Shown one piece after another: positions 53,321-61,962 of a DNA stretch of 64,000 nt. Each line of letters opens with the position of its first letter. The first letter of the stretch is position 1. The notes beneath the pieces are model-generated. The model saw nothing but the letters and a program-made list of their open reading frames with translations. It searched no databases and was not told the origin of the DNA. The position numbers were made by a program, and so were the translations under genes. The stretch lies in the NCBI RefSeq assembly GCF_001898575.1, contig NZ_MKUD01000070.1, forward strand, positions 124,001-188,000, in the 5' to 3' direction. The stretch comes from Spirosoma sp. 48-14. Its GTDB lineage: Bacteria; Bacteroidota; Bacteroidia; Cytophagales; Spirosomataceae.

Positions 53321-53994
53321 GGCTGACTGAATTTATAGCCAATCCCATAAATTGACTGAATGTAGTCGGCGGCTCCTTTTTCGAGTAATTTCCGACGCAG
53401 GTTTTTAATATGCGAATACACCATATCAAACGAATCGGCCGAGTCGATGTTGTCGCCCCACAGGTGTTCGGCAATGGAGGCTTTGGTCAGGGCTACATCA
53501 ATGTTGGACAGAAAGTACAGTAATAGGTCGTACTCTTTTCGGGAAAGCGTAGTTGGCTGTCCGTTGACAAACACCTTGCGCGTTTGGGGCACAACCACCA
53601 GTTCCTGAAACCGGATTTCGGTATAGCCACCAAACTGCCGCCGACGCATCAACGATTTTACCCGTGCGTTGAGTTCGGACAAGTGAAAGGGTTTGGTTAG
53701 GTAATCGTCGGAGCCAATATCGAGGCCTTTCAGCTTGTCTTCGAGGGTATTACGAGCCGATATGATAATGACACCCGTTGTGGCCATAAGCCGCTTTAGC
53801 ATTTCGATCAGTTGAAAGCCATTGCCATCGGGCAGGGTAAGGTCTACGATCACGCAGTCGTAGGTGTACAGGTGGATCTTCTCCTCAGCATCCCGGAATG
53901 TCGTTACGGTTTCGCAGATGTAGCCATCTTTTACCATATAATCGGTAATGCTCTCGGCCAGGCCCTGTTCATCTTCAATTACCAGTACTTTCAT
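53317..53994 (-). CDS. OmpR-family response regulator
   Basis: The 225-residue protein has a receiver domain (MKVLVIEDEQGLAESIT, phospho-acceptor in DCVIVDLTLPDGNGF, KPFHLSELNARV with conserved Lys) and a winged-helix DNA-binding domain (LVVVPQTRKVFVNGQPTTLSRKEYDLLLYFL and VYSHIKNLRRKL). It is the first gene of the minus-strand pair. A short palindrome CCTACGAAAGTAGG lies about 20 bp upstream and includes a -7-like TACTTTCG on the coding strand. Confidence 0.94.
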   Translation of the reverse strand: MKVLVIEDEQGLAESITDYMVKDGYICETVTTFRDAEEKIHLYTYDCVIVDLTLPDGNGFQLIEMLKRLMATTGVIIISARNTLEDKLKGLDIGSDDYLTKPFHLSELNARVKSLMRRRQFGGYTEIRFQELVVVPQTRKVFVNGQPTTLSRKEYDLLLYFLSNIDVALTKASIAEHLWGDNIDSADSFDMVYSHIKNLRRKLLEKGAADYIQSIYGIGYKFSQP

Positions 53995-54074
53995 CCCGTT
54001 ATCGACTCGTTGATCCTACGAAAGTAGGAGGCAATGTTGGAAAGATTCTGGATTTGAGGGATTGTTTAAACACA

Positions 54075-54123
54075 AAGACACCGAGAGCGCAGGGAAAAGA
54101 AACCCCCAGGCCCTCGGTGTCTT
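54075..54123. terminator. Stem-loop downstream of aspS
   Basis: AAGACACCGAG (54075-54085) pairs with CTCGGTGTCTT (54113-54123), 17 bp after the aspS stop on the minus strand. The sequence ACACCGAG is related to the ACACGGAG palindrome at 14129, so it may be a remnant repeat that also serves as terminator. Confidence 0.6.
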
Positions 54124-54139
54124 GAAGCGAAGCCGGATG

Positions 54140-55909
54140 TTATTTGGCTACGGTAGCAATTTTCAGTTCATCCATCTGTGCCTGCGAAATCGTTGATGGC
54201 GAGTCGATCATCACATCGCGACCCGAATTGTTTTTCGGGAACGCGATAAAGTCGCGGATGGTGTTTTCGCCCCCGAAGATAGAACACAGTCGGTCGAAAC
54301 CGAACGCGATACCGCCGTGGGGTGGTGCACCGTATTCAAATGCATCCATCAGGAAGCCAAACTGAGCTTTTGCCTCTTCGTCCGAGAAACCGAGAATGCT
54401 GAACATACGGGCCTGCAATTCGCGGTTGAAGATTCGGATGGAGCCACCACCAACTTCGGTGCCGTTGATAACCATATCGTAGGCATTGGCCCGAACAGCC
54501 CCCAGATCGGTTTCGAGTAGCGGAATATCTTCCGGTTTTGGCGATGTAAACGGATGGTGCATGGCAAACCAGCGCTGTTCCTCTTCGCCATATTCGAGTA
54601 AGGGGAAATCGAGCACCCATAAGCTGCTGAATACGTTTGGATCGCGCAGGCCAAGTCGCGTTCCCATTTCCAGACGAAGTTCGTTCAGTTGCTTGCGAGC
54701 TTTGGCCGTATCGCCCGAAATGATCAGCATCAGGTCGCCGGGTTTCGCCCCGAAATGAGCCGCCCAGCCTTTCAGGTCCTCTTCCGAATAGAACTTATCG
54801 ACCGACGATTTCAGCGTACCATCTTCGTTATATCGGACATAAATCAGGCCTTTGGCACCGATCTGCGGACGTTTGACCCACTCGGTAAGTTCGTCCAGTT
54901 GCTTGCGGGTATACTGCGCACAACCCGGTGCGTTGATGCCGACCACTAGTTCAGCCGAATCGAACACGCCAAAGCCCTTGCCTGAGGTCATATCGACCGT
55001 ATCGAACGTGCCTTTCAGCTCAACGAACTGCATGCCAAAACGCGTATCGGGTTTGTCGGACCCATAGAACCGCATGGCATCGGCATAGGTCATACGAGGC
55101 ACTTCGTCCAGCTCAATCCCCTTCACGGCTTTGAACAGGTGTCGAATCAGTCCCTCAAACATATTCAGGATGTCTTCCTGCTCCACGAACGACATTTCGC
55201 AGTCGATCTGTGTGAATTCAGGTTGGCGGTCGGCGCGTAAATCTTCGTCGCGGAAGCACTTCACAATCTGGTAGTATCGGTCGAAGCCCGATACCATCAG
55301 CAACTGCTTGAAGGTTTGTGGCGATTGGGGCAATGCATAAAACTCACCGGGATTCATGCGGCTGGGTACCACAAAGTCGCGGGCACCTTCGGGCGTCGAT
55401 TTGATCAGGACGGGTGTTTCGACCTCGATGAAGTTCTGCCCGTCCATGTACAACCGGGTTTGCTGCGCCATCCGATGCCGCAATTCCAGATTCCGCCGAA
55501 CGGGATTCCGGCGTAAATCGAGGTAGCGATACTTCATCCGAAGGTCATCACCCCCATCGGTATCGTCTTCGATCAGGAACGGAGGAAGTTTCGCTGCATT
55601 CAACACCTCCAGCGACGTTACCTTGATTTCAATATCGCCCGTAGGCAGGTTTGGGTTTTTGGATTTCCGTTCGATGACGGTTCCGGTCGCTTTCAGGACA
55701 AATTCGCGACCCAGCGAGCGGGCTGTGGCAAAGAGTTCGGGTGCTGTCTGTCCATCTTCCAGCAGGAGTTGGGTAATCCCATAGCGGTCGCGGAGGTCAA
55801 TCCATAATACGCCCCCTTTATCCCGAATGGTTTGTACCCAGCCACTGAGTGTTGCGGTTTTGTTGGTGTCGGTAAGGCGGAGTTCTCCGCACGTGTGCGT
55901 TCGAAGCAT
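54140..55909 (-). CDS. aspS: Aspartate--tRNA ligase
   Basis: The 589-residue protein has the bacterial AspRS layout. The OB-fold anticodon-binding domain begins [44 protein letters not shown]. Class II motif 2 is [23 protein letters not shown], the bacterial-specific GAD insertion is at about 300-420, and motif 3 is [10 protein letters not shown]. It charges tRNA-Asp. The length matches the bacterial type. Confidence 0.97.
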   Translation of the reverse strand: MLRTHTCGELRLTDTNKTATLSGWVQTIRDKGGVLWIDLRDRYGITQLLLEDGQTAPELFATARSLGREFVLKATGTVIERKSKNPNLPTGDIEIKVTSLEVLNAAKLPPFLIEDDTDGGDDLRMKYRYLDLRRNPVRRNLELRHRMAQQTRLYMDGQNFIEVETPVLIKSTPEGARDFVVPSRMNPGEFYALPQSPQTFKQLLMVSGFDRYYQIVKCFRDEDLRADRQPEFTQIDCEMSFVEQEDILNMFEGLIRHLFKAVKGIELDEVPRMTYADAMRFYGSDKPDTRFGMQFVELKGTFDTVDMTSGKGFGVFDSAELVVGINAPGCAQYTRKQLDELTEWVKRPQIGAKGLIYVRYNEDGTLKSSVDKFYSEEDLKGWAAHFGAKPGDLMLIISGDTAKARKQLNELRLEMGTRLGLRDPNVFSSLWVLDFPLLEYGEEEQRWFAMHHPFTSPKPEDIPLLETDLGAVRANAYDMVINGTEVGGGSIRIFNRELQARMFSILGFSDEEAKAQFGFLMDAFEYGAPPHGGIAFGFDRLCSIFGGENTIRDFIAFPKNNSGRDVMIDSPSTISQAQMDELKIATVAK

Positions 55910-55912
55910 ATA

Positions 55913-55996
55913 TAATGAGTGATTGAGCGAATGAGTGATTGAGTGAATTGGTATGAGAAATCGTCAAAAATTACCCGATCACTTACTCGCTCATTA
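55913..55996. repeat. Inverted repeat with GAGTGATTGAGCGAATGAG arms
   Basis: The left arm (55913-55947) contains TAATGAGTGATTGAGCGAAT and the right arm (55977-55996) is GATCACTTACTCGCTCATTA, its approximate inverse. It lies directly upstream of the aspS ATG, in the leader, and is related in style to the GAGCGAAAGAG family. Confidence 0.7.
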
Positions 55997-56060
55997 AAAT
56001 TCTGCCGCAAAGGTAGGGACTCCGGGCGCAACGGACAAGGTAATCTCTTACCCATACTAG

Positions 56061-56136
56061 CTAAACCCCTAAATCCCCTAAAGGGGATTTTGCTCATAAT
56101 TGAACAAAGTCCCCTTTAGGGGATTTAGGGGTTTAG
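56061..56136. repeat. CCCCTAAATCCCCT palindrome, left of the DUF559 gene
   Basis: The 32-bp arms (56061-56092 and 56105-56136) differ at one base and flank a 12-nt loop. The core is ACCCCTAAATCCCCTAAAGG. A second element of the same family lies at 56584-56654, so the pair brackets the DUF559 gene. The 301-bp gap between aspS and this gene contains this palindrome, the aspS-leader repeat and otherwise nothing recognisable. Confidence 0.92.
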
Positions 56137-56210
56137 AACTTAGATATAAAACGTGACGAAACCGACTCACTACGTCTCGAAGAACTAATGCATTAGATAA
56201 GTGAAGCCAG

Positions 56211-56582
56211 ATGAAAAGTGATATGTTTTACGGAGCTTCTCCTCAGATTTTTGAGAATGCCAGGAAACTGCGCGCAGCAATGACCCCGGCTGAGCTTTTG
56301 CTTTGGGAACATCTGCGAGCGAAGCGTTTTAAAGGCTTACGCTTTAAGGCACAACATCCAATCGGGTATTTTGTTGCCGATTTCTATTGTCACGTTGCAC
56401 GATTAGTGATCGAGCTAGATGGGAGTGTACACGATTCTGTCGATCAGCAGGAATATGACTTAAACCGAACGTATGTACTTAAGGAATTTGGTCTTACAGT
56501 CATTCGCTTCCGTAATGAAGAAGTTTTGCTGCGTGTAGATGCTGTATTAACAGAAATAACAGAGTTTTTACCCCAAATATAG
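56211..56582 (+). CDS. DUF559-type endonuclease-like protein
   Basis: The 123-residue protein has the DUF559/Vsr-like PD-(D/E)xK nuclease core: ARKLRAAMTPAELLLWEHLRAKRFKGLRFKAQHPIGYFVADFYC with D in VADFYC, RLVIELDGSVHDSVDQQEYDLNR with the ELDG-x-H box, and VIRFRNEEVL. The acidic and histidine residues expected for catalysis are present. It is bracketed by two palindromic repeats of one family, the right copy starting 2 bp after its stop codon. Whether it nicks such palindromes or simply lies near them is unknown. Confidence 0.85.
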   Translation: MKSDMFYGASPQIFENARKLRAAMTPAELLLWEHLRAKRFKGLRFKAQHPIGYFVADFYCHVARLVIELDGSVHDSVDQQEYDLNRTYVLKEFGLTVIRFRNEEVLLRVDAVLTEITEFLPQI

Positions 56583-56583
56583 A

Positions 56584-56654
56584 TAACCCCTAAATCCCCT
56601 GAAGGAGACTTTGTCCAAACTCGAGCAAAGTCCCCTTCAGGGGATTTAGGGGTA
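56584..56654. repeat. CCCCTAAATCCCCT palindrome, right of the DUF559 gene
   Basis: The left arm (56584-56613) and right arm (56626-56654) are complementary except one base and one extra A; the core is CCCCTAAATCCCCTGAAGG. It lies between the convergent DUF559 and M20 genes, so it may also act as a bidirectional terminator. Confidence 0.92.
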
Positions 56655-56659
56655 TTTCT

Positions 56660-58126
56660 TTACTTTCTATAGTCCAGTGCCGGTTTACGGTCGCCGAGGA
56701 GGGCTTCGTATTTGAAATCGGCCCCGCGTTTCTGCTTCCACTCGGCAGTGGCTTTCTCGATGAGGGCAGGGCTTTTGTACAGATCGAGGGCGGTCAGGGC
56801 CAGGGTTTTGGCGGCTACGAGCATCCCTTTCTGCCCGATGCTCATGCCACTGGCGGCTGTCGATTGCCAGCTATGAGCCGATGAACCCGGCACCCAGGTA
56901 GCCGTCGAGAGGCCAACCGTCGGTACAGTCCAGCTTACATCACCCACATCGGTTGAGCCGCCACTAACCGGGTTGTCGGAGGCATCACGGAAATCTTTAA
57001 TGGTGGCCGCTTCTTCAATCGGTACTTTCTTGTCGAAGGTTTCGCTGATCTTTTTGGCGAATTCGGTTTCTTCCGGTGTGTATTTGACACCGCCTACAGT
57101 TGTCAGATTCTGGTGCATCACTTCGGCCAGGGTTACGTTGGGCAGCAGATTGAAAACACCCCCCAGAATTTCCCATTCGACTTTGGTGCCCGTGCCTTTA
57201 GCCGCTCCTTCGGCCGCATTTTCGATCCGTTTCCAGACACTTTGCAGGATGTCGCGGTCTTTGTGACGTGCATAATAATACACTTCGGCAAAGGCCGGAA
57301 CCACATTCGGTGCTTCGCCCCCGCGTGTGATCACATAGTGAATGCGTGTATCGGACGGAATATGCTCCCGCATCAGATTGACCATATAGTCCATGGCTTC
57401 GACACCATCCAGCGCCGACCGGCCGCGTTCGGGAGCCGCAGCCGCGTGGGCCGCAATACCCCGGAACCGGAATTTGGCGTTTTTATTCGCCAGCGACGTA
57501 CCGGCATCGGCTGAATTAGCAGCGCCTGGATGCCAGTGGAGTACTACATCGACATCGTTGAATAGCCCTTCGCGAACCATGTATACTTTACCTGAGCCGC
57601 CTTCTTCGGCCGGGCAGCCATAAATTTTGATGGTACCCGAATGCCCCGACTTTTTGAGCCAGTCTTTGATTTCGGTAGCAGCTGCTACTGAGGCTGTTCC
57701 GAACAGGTTATGTCCGCAGCCATGACCACCTTTCTGTCCGGCAATGGGCGTAAACTCCGGCTTGGCTTCGGTTGCCAGACCAGGCAGAGCATCGTACTCG
57801 CCTAAAATTCCGATAACGGGTTTGCCCGAACCGTAAGTGGCAACAAAGGCCGTTGGAATACCCGCTACGCCCGTTTTTACATCGAATCCTTCCTTGCGTA
57901 GCTGATCTTCGAGTAGGGCAGAGCTTTTCTCCTCCATATACCCCAGCTCGGCGAAGTTCCAGATCTGTTTTGAAATACCCGCATATTCCGGGAATCGTTT
58001 GTCCAGATCGGCCAGGATGGTTTGTTTGTCAGGGTCTACGGCAGCAGTGGGTGATTTCTTGGCTTTGGGTTGGGCAACTGCCAGTAACGGCAGCAGCAAA
58101 GCCGCTGAGAGGAACTGTGTTTTCAT
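56660..58126 (-). CDS. M20-family amidohydrolase (AbgB-like)
   Basis: The 488-residue protein has a signal peptide (FLSAALLLPLLAVAQ). M20 metallopeptidase features are ILGEYDALPGLATEAKP, GGHGCGHNLFG (metal-binding HGCGH), YGCPAEEGGSGKVYMVREGLF (catalytic Glu pair) and VVLHWHPGAANSAD, with a lid domain (FRGIAAHAAAAPERGRSALDGVEAMDYMVNLM) and a late SGGSTDVGDVSW metal ligand segment. It probably deacylates an amide such as p-aminobenzoyl-glutamate or an N-acyl amino acid in the periplasm. The substrate cannot be assigned. Confidence 0.92.
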   Translation of the reverse strand: MKTQFLSAALLLPLLAVAQPKAKKSPTAAVDPDKQTILADLDKRFPEYAGISKQIWNFAELGYMEEKSSALLEDQLRKEGFDVKTGVAGIPTAFVATYGSGKPVIGILGEYDALPGLATEAKPEFTPIAGQKGGHGCGHNLFGTASVAAATEIKDWLKKSGHSGTIKIYGCPAEEGGSGKVYMVREGLFNDVDVVLHWHPGAANSADAGTSLANKNAKFRFRGIAAHAAAAPERGRSALDGVEAMDYMVNLMREHIPSDTRIHYVITRGGEAPNVVPAFAEVYYYARHKDRDILQSVWKRIENAAEGAAKGTGTKVEWEILGGVFNLLPNVTLAEVMHQNLTTVGGVKYTPEETEFAKKISETFDKKVPIEEAATIKDFRDASDNPVSGGSTDVGDVSWTVPTVGLSTATWVPGSSAHSWQSTAASGMSIGQKGMLVAAKTLALTALDLYKSPALIEKATAEWKQKRGADFKYEALLGDRKPALDYRK

Positions 58127-58198
58127 AGATTAAGCCGTCGTCGCGGTTATATTTGGAGAAATAGGTTGTAAGCCGATAAAAATACGGTAAAAAGACGG

Positions 58199-58232
58199 TT
58201 TGGGCAATCTTATTAGAAGGGTACTATCTTTG
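58199..58232 (+). promoter_or_regulatory. Promoter of the HNH gene
   Basis: TTTG at 58199-58202 and TATCTTTG at 58225-58232 give a -33/-7 pair with 22-nt spacing, close to the Bacteroidota consensus TTTG...TAnnTTTG. The gene starts 20 bp downstream. Confidence 0.6.
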
Positions 58233-58251
58233 CCTGCCAAATTCCAGTTTT

Positions 58252-59214
58252 ATGTCGATTCCTTTTGATGAAATCCTGTTAAAGGTATACAAGCGGAAGT
58301 TTACAAAGCTTAGACAAGGTGGAACACAGTATGGCAAAGCTCCGCACAAGCCAGTTTTTCTGATTAGTTTGCTCGAACTGATTGACAAACATATTATCTC
58401 GGATAACCGGATAACGATCACTCCTGAATTGGTTGCTACGTTTAAGGAAAACTTCGCATTACTGGTCAACACAGCCCATAAAGATGACTTTACCCAGCCC
58501 TTTTTCTATCTTCAGCACGATGGTTTCTGGTTTCTGAATGCCCGGCTAGGTTATCAGCTCGATCAGTATATTCGAAGCGTTCAAACACTGAATGATAGGC
58601 TTGACTACGGCTATTTCGATCATAGCCTGTTCGACTTATTAATGAATGACGCTGCCCGGTCCGATCTGAAACGGACATTGCTCGATCATTATTTCAGCGA
58701 TACAAAGGCTGAATTTTGGTCGGTAAAAAATGCTGGACGTAGTTATTTACAGGATATGGAAACGTATTTACTGAATGAAAAAGAAGTAGTTTATGAAAAA
58801 CTACAGATTAAAGAAGACGAAGAGATTCGCTTTGTTCGGGGAGGGTTGTTCAAGAAACTTGTGCCCAAAGTTTATGATTTCACCTGCGCTATTTCAGGAA
58901 TGAAGGTGATTGCTGTTGATGGATCGTCGTTGGTAGAAGCTTGTCACATTGTACCCATCAGCATTTCAGGCGATGATAAAGTCACCAACGGGATTTCGCT
59001 CTGTCCCAACTTGCATACTGCCTTTGATCGTGGTATGATAGGAGTAGATGAACAGTTACGGGTAGTGGTTTCGCCTTTACTCGCTGATAATCCAATGAGC
59101 TCTTATAATCTGACGCAGTTTCACAGAAAACCCTTACAACTTCCGTTTGGCAAGGTGCATTACCCAAAGATAGAACATTTTCGATGGCACATGCAGGAGC
59201 GATTTAGACGGTAA
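58252..59214 (+). CDS. HNH endonuclease of restriction type
   Basis: The 320-residue protein has an N-terminal domain (KRKFTKLRQGGTQYGKAPHKPVFLISLLELID) followed by a middle helical region. The C-terminal HNH motif is VDGSSLVEACHIVPISISGDDKVTNGISLCPNLHTAFDRGMIGVDE, with H of ACHI, N of TNGIS and H of LHTAFD. This is the pattern of HNH_2-type predicted restriction endonucleases that may cut modified or foreign DNA. No methyltransferase is adjacent, so a type IV-like or solitary nuclease is possible. Confidence 0.9.
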   Translation: MSIPFDEILLKVYKRKFTKLRQGGTQYGKAPHKPVFLISLLELIDKHIISDNRITITPELVATFKENFALLVNTAHKDDFTQPFFYLQHDGFWFLNARLGYQLDQYIRSVQTLNDRLDYGYFDHSLFDLLMNDAARSDLKRTLLDHYFSDTKAEFWSVKNAGRSYLQDMETYLLNEKEVVYEKLQIKEDEEIRFVRGGLFKKLVPKVYDFTCAISGMKVIAVDGSSLVEACHIVPISISGDDKVTNGISLCPNLHTAFDRGMIGVDEQLRVVVSPLLADNPMSSYNLTQFHRKPLQLPFGKVHYPKIEHFRWHMQERFRR

Positions 59215-59293
59215 TTTTTAGAATATACTCTATTGAGAGTCGAAAGCAAGTTTAAAAGTCAGGTAGAACAATGCCGCTAAAAATTTCGTTATC

Positions 59294-59365
59294 TTGCTGA
59301 TTACTACTGGTATTGCCGATCTTCATGAGTTGATTGATAGTATTAATGCTATGGATTTTGGGTAA
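59294..59365 (+). pseudogene. Possible antitoxin remnant (very weak)
   Basis: A 23-codon frame from TTG encodes LITTGIADLHELIDSINAMDFG directly upstream of a truncated PIN-domain frame. The sequence and spacing resemble the C-terminal part of a VapB-like antitoxin, but the fragment is too short to be certain. Confidence 0.2.
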
Positions 59366-59367
59366 TC

Positions 59368-59562
59368 GTGATTTATTTCGATACTGACGTTCTTGTCCAT
59401 TATCTTGTTAATTACGATCCGGCAAAACATCAACAGCCACGGCAAGTAGTGAAACAGGCTTTTATTAATGGAATGTTTCACGGTAAAATTGAGATCGGTC
59501 ATGTACACAGGATGTACACGAAGAGCCTATCATGTGCAAAAAAAGTCTATTTTTGTATATGA
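59368..59562 (+). pseudogene. Truncated PIN-domain (VapC-like) fragment
   Basis: The frame starts at GTG with MIYFDTDVLVHYLVNYDPAK, a PIN-domain first strand and helix with catalytic Asp5, followed by HQQPRQVVKQAFINGMFH. After that the resemblance ends (GKIEIGHVHRMYTKS...), so the remaining PIN acidic residues are missing. Only 64 codons remain of about 130. The stop overlaps the Fic ATG by ATGA. A nearby antitoxin remnant may lie at 59294-59365. Presumed inactive. Confidence 0.65.
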
Positions 59563-60653
59563 TAAATTTTCAGTCTGCCCAGTCCTACAATCGCTTACCG
59601 CTATTACCTCCCTCACGTGAACAAGTCGAAACATTGGCTATTCTGCGGCAGGAGAGTCGGGCGTCTCGAGCATTGGCCGAACTGAAAGGCTTGAGCCGTC
59701 TACTGCCTAATCCGGCTATTCTGGTTGATGCACTCGTGCTGAAAGAAGCCAAAGCTAGTTCGGAGGTTGAAAATATCATTACCACCAGCGACCAACTGTA
59801 TCAGGCGTTGACGGCTAAGAATCAGCCCATCGATAGTGCTACGAAGGAGGTATTGCAATACAGACAGGCACTTTATACAGGGTTTCGGTTTGTTAAAGAG
59901 CGTGGCTTTCTGAGTACAAATGCAATCATATCTATTCAGCAGGAGTTAGAGGCTAATCAGGCGGGTATTCGCCGATTACCCGGTACCGCCCTACGAAACG
60001 ATCGCACGCAGGAGGTTATCTACACACCTCCCGATGATCCTGATGTCCTTCAAGCCTTAATGCAGAATCTGGAACTGTATCTGAATATAAACGCCGAGGA
60101 CGATGTTGCCCCGCTCATCAAACTGGCAGTGCAACATTACCAGTTTGAGAGTATTCATCCATTCTATGACGGAAACGGCCGAACAGGACGCATTATTAAT
60201 GTGCTCTACTTAATCCTACAGGAGTTGCTGACCGAGCCAATTTTATACATTAGCGGATACATTATCAGGCACAAGACAACTTATTATCGGTTGCTGCAGG
60301 AAGTACGAACTTCTCAGAATTGGCAGGATTGGATACTTTTCATGTTGCAGGCGGTTGAAGAAACGGCTCGGCAGACTATTGACCAAATACTTAGTATTCA
60401 GACGCTTTTTGACCAGACTGTGGAGCAAATTCGACGTGAGGCTCCGACTGTATATAGCAAAGAGTTGGTCGAGGTATTGTTTCTATATCCCTACAGCAAA
60501 ATTGAATATGTTGTTGACAAGCTGTCGATCGATCGGCGGACAGCCTCTAAATATTTACGGGCAGTTGAGAAAATTGGCTTACTCCGATCTGAGAAAAAGT
60601 GGAAGGAAACATTATTCATCAATACACGTCTATTTGACTTATTGAAGGAATAA
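59559..60653 (+). CDS. Fic-family AMPylator-like protein with N-terminal inhibitory motif
   Basis: ATG at 59559 gives a 364-residue protein. The catalytic motif HPFYDGNGRTGR (His200) matches the Fic consensus HPFx(D/E)GNGRxxR. The N-terminal helix has SSEVEN at about 67-72, which fits the (S/T)xxxE(G/N) inhibitory motif of class II Fic proteins, so activity is likely autoinhibited. A C-terminal winged-helix-like region (LYPYSKIEYVVDKLSIDRRTASKYLRAV) is typical of this DUF4172-less group and may bind DNA. Probable function is AMP transfer to a target protein. It overlaps the PIN fragment by ATGA. Confidence 0.92.
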   Translation: MINFQSAQSYNRLPLLPPSREQVETLAILRQESRASRALAELKGLSRLLPNPAILVDALVLKEAKASSEVENIITTSDQLYQALTAKNQPIDSATKEVLQYRQALYTGFRFVKERGFLSTNAIISIQQELEANQAGIRRLPGTALRNDRTQEVIYTPPDDPDVLQALMQNLELYLNINAEDDVAPLIKLAVQHYQFESIHPFYDGNGRTGRIINVLYLILQELLTEPILYISGYIIRHKTTYYRLLQEVRTSQNWQDWILFMLQAVEETARQTIDQILSIQTLFDQTVEQIRREAPTVYSKELVEVLFLYPYSKIEYVVDKLSIDRRTASKYLRAVEKIGLLRSEKKWKETLFINTRLFDLLKE

Positions 60654-60654
60654 A

Positions 60655-61848
60655 TCACCCCAACAACGCTCGCAACTCGTCTACAACGCTCTTTACTCCA
60701 TTAATAGCCGCCGTTATTTCGGCATCAGTGGTAAATCGTCCAAGGCTAAATCGCAGGCAGGAAAAGGCTTCGGTTTCGTTCAGGCCCATGGCCATTAATA
60801 CGTGCGATGGGTCGATTGAAGCAGCTGTACAGGCCGAGCCGTTCGAAACCGCCATGCCTTCCAACCCCATAATCAGCGCGTCAGAATCACAGTTTTCGGA
60901 ATAGATATTGGTGACGTTATACAGCCTGTGTGTCTGATTGCCATTTACGCGGGTGCCGGGAATTGTCAATAAAGCCTTTTCGAGTCGATCCCGTAGAGAC
61001 GCAATCCTTTGCGTCTCATGACCGGACGGTTTTGGCTGACGCGAATGAGACGCAATGTATTGCGTCTCTACAAGAGATGCCGCTGTACCCATGCCTACAA
61101 TGCCCGGAACGTTCAACGTACCACTGCGTAAGCCGCGCTCGTGTCCACCACCGTGCAAAAGGGCTTCCAGTTTCACTTTGTTTGGTCGGCGCTGGCGGAT
61201 AAATAGGCCACCAACGCCTTTCGGTCCGTAGAATTTATGGGCGGAGAAAGCTAGTAGATCAATACCAAGCGTATCGACGTCAATCGGTAATTTGCCAACG
61301 GCCTGTGTGGCATCGGTCATGAATAAGGCACCGACTTCGTGCGCTAGTTGAGCAATTTCCTTAATGGGCTGAATAACGCCCGTTTCATTGTTAACCAGCA
61401 TCACCGACACCAGTATTGTATCAGGTCGAATAGCCGCTTTTACTACATCCAAATCCAATAAGCCATCGGGTTGAACGGGTAAGTACGTCACTTCAATTGG
61501 ATCACCGAATCGACCATGTTTTTCCAGATACCCACATACATCCAGCACGGCTTTGTGTTCCGTTTGCACCGTTACGATATGTCTGCCACGATTCTGGTAG
61601 TTTTCAACCACGCCTTTGATCGCCAGATTGATGGCTTCTGTAGCGCCCGATGTAAATACCAGTTCATGCGTTTCGCAACCCAGCAAATCAGCCACCTGCT
61701 GGCGCGCCGTTTTAATCGCTTCGTGTGCCGAAAGGCCAAACGGGTGCGTACTGGCCGCATTGGCGAAGTTGTCCGTCAGGAACGGCATCATCGCATCCAG
61801 CACCCGTGGGTCGAGCCGGGTTGTCGCATTGTTATCGAGGTAAATCAT
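60655..61848 (-). CDS. Cysteine desulfurase (NifS/IscS-like) carrying a palindromic repeat insertion
   Basis: The 397-residue protein has the PLP-dependent cysteine desulfurase layout: MIYLDNNATTRLDP, VFTSGATEAINLAIKG, HKAVLD, DATQAVGKLPIDV, the PLP lysine in LLAFSAHKFYGPKGVG (Lys205), GGGHERGLRSGTLNVPG, and the catalytic cysteine in SNGSACTAAS (Cys340). It supplies sulfur for Fe-S clusters or thio-nucleosides. Residues about 260-286 (QYIASHSRQPKPSGHETQRI) are encoded by a 79-bp GTAGAGACGC repeat (60993-61071) in an otherwise variable linker helix. The frame stays open and all active-site residues remain. It is convergent with the Fic gene. Confidence 0.93.
   Translation of the reverse strand: MIYLDNNATTRLDPRVLDAMMPFLTDNFANAASTHPFGLSAHEAIKTARQQVADLLGCETHELVFTSGATEAINLAIKGVVENYQNRGRHIVTVQTEHKAVLDVCGYLEKHGRFGDPIEVTYLPVQPDGLLDLDVVKAAIRPDTILVSVMLVNNETGVIQPIKEIAQLAHEVGALFMTDATQAVGKLPIDVDTLGIDLLAFSAHKFYGPKGVGGLFIRQRRPNKVKLEALLHGGGHERGLRSGTLNVPGIVGMGTAASLVETQYIASHSRQPKPSGHETQRIASLRDRLEKALLTIPGTRVNGNQTHRLYNVTNIYSENCDSDALIMGLEGMAVSNGSACTAASIDPSHVLMAMGLNETEAFSCLRFSLGRFTTDAEITAAINGVKSVVDELRALLG
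60993..61071. repeat. GTAGAGACGC palindromic element inside a coding gene
   Basis: The arms GTAGAGACGCAATCC (from 60993) and a matching inverted TTGCGTCTCTAC (ending 61071) flank a core with GCGTCTCATGACCGGACGGT. The same 38 bp opens the intergenic element at 19292 (GTAGAGACGCCATCC then GCGTCTCATGACCGGATGGT). The copy here lies within the cysteine desulfurase frame. Confidence 0.92.
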
Positions 61849-61962
61849 ACAGTAAAAATAACGTTGTCAGCGATAGGTTGCTATAGGCTTGGTTAGATCA
61901 GGCACATATTCACCGCGATCCTATTGAGTTGTAGCCGATAGGCTATTGGCATACATTCTTAG

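Noticed and set aside
52055-53994. Two-component system as novel finding
   Set aside because: Ordinary coupled OmpR-type regulator and kinase with normal domains.
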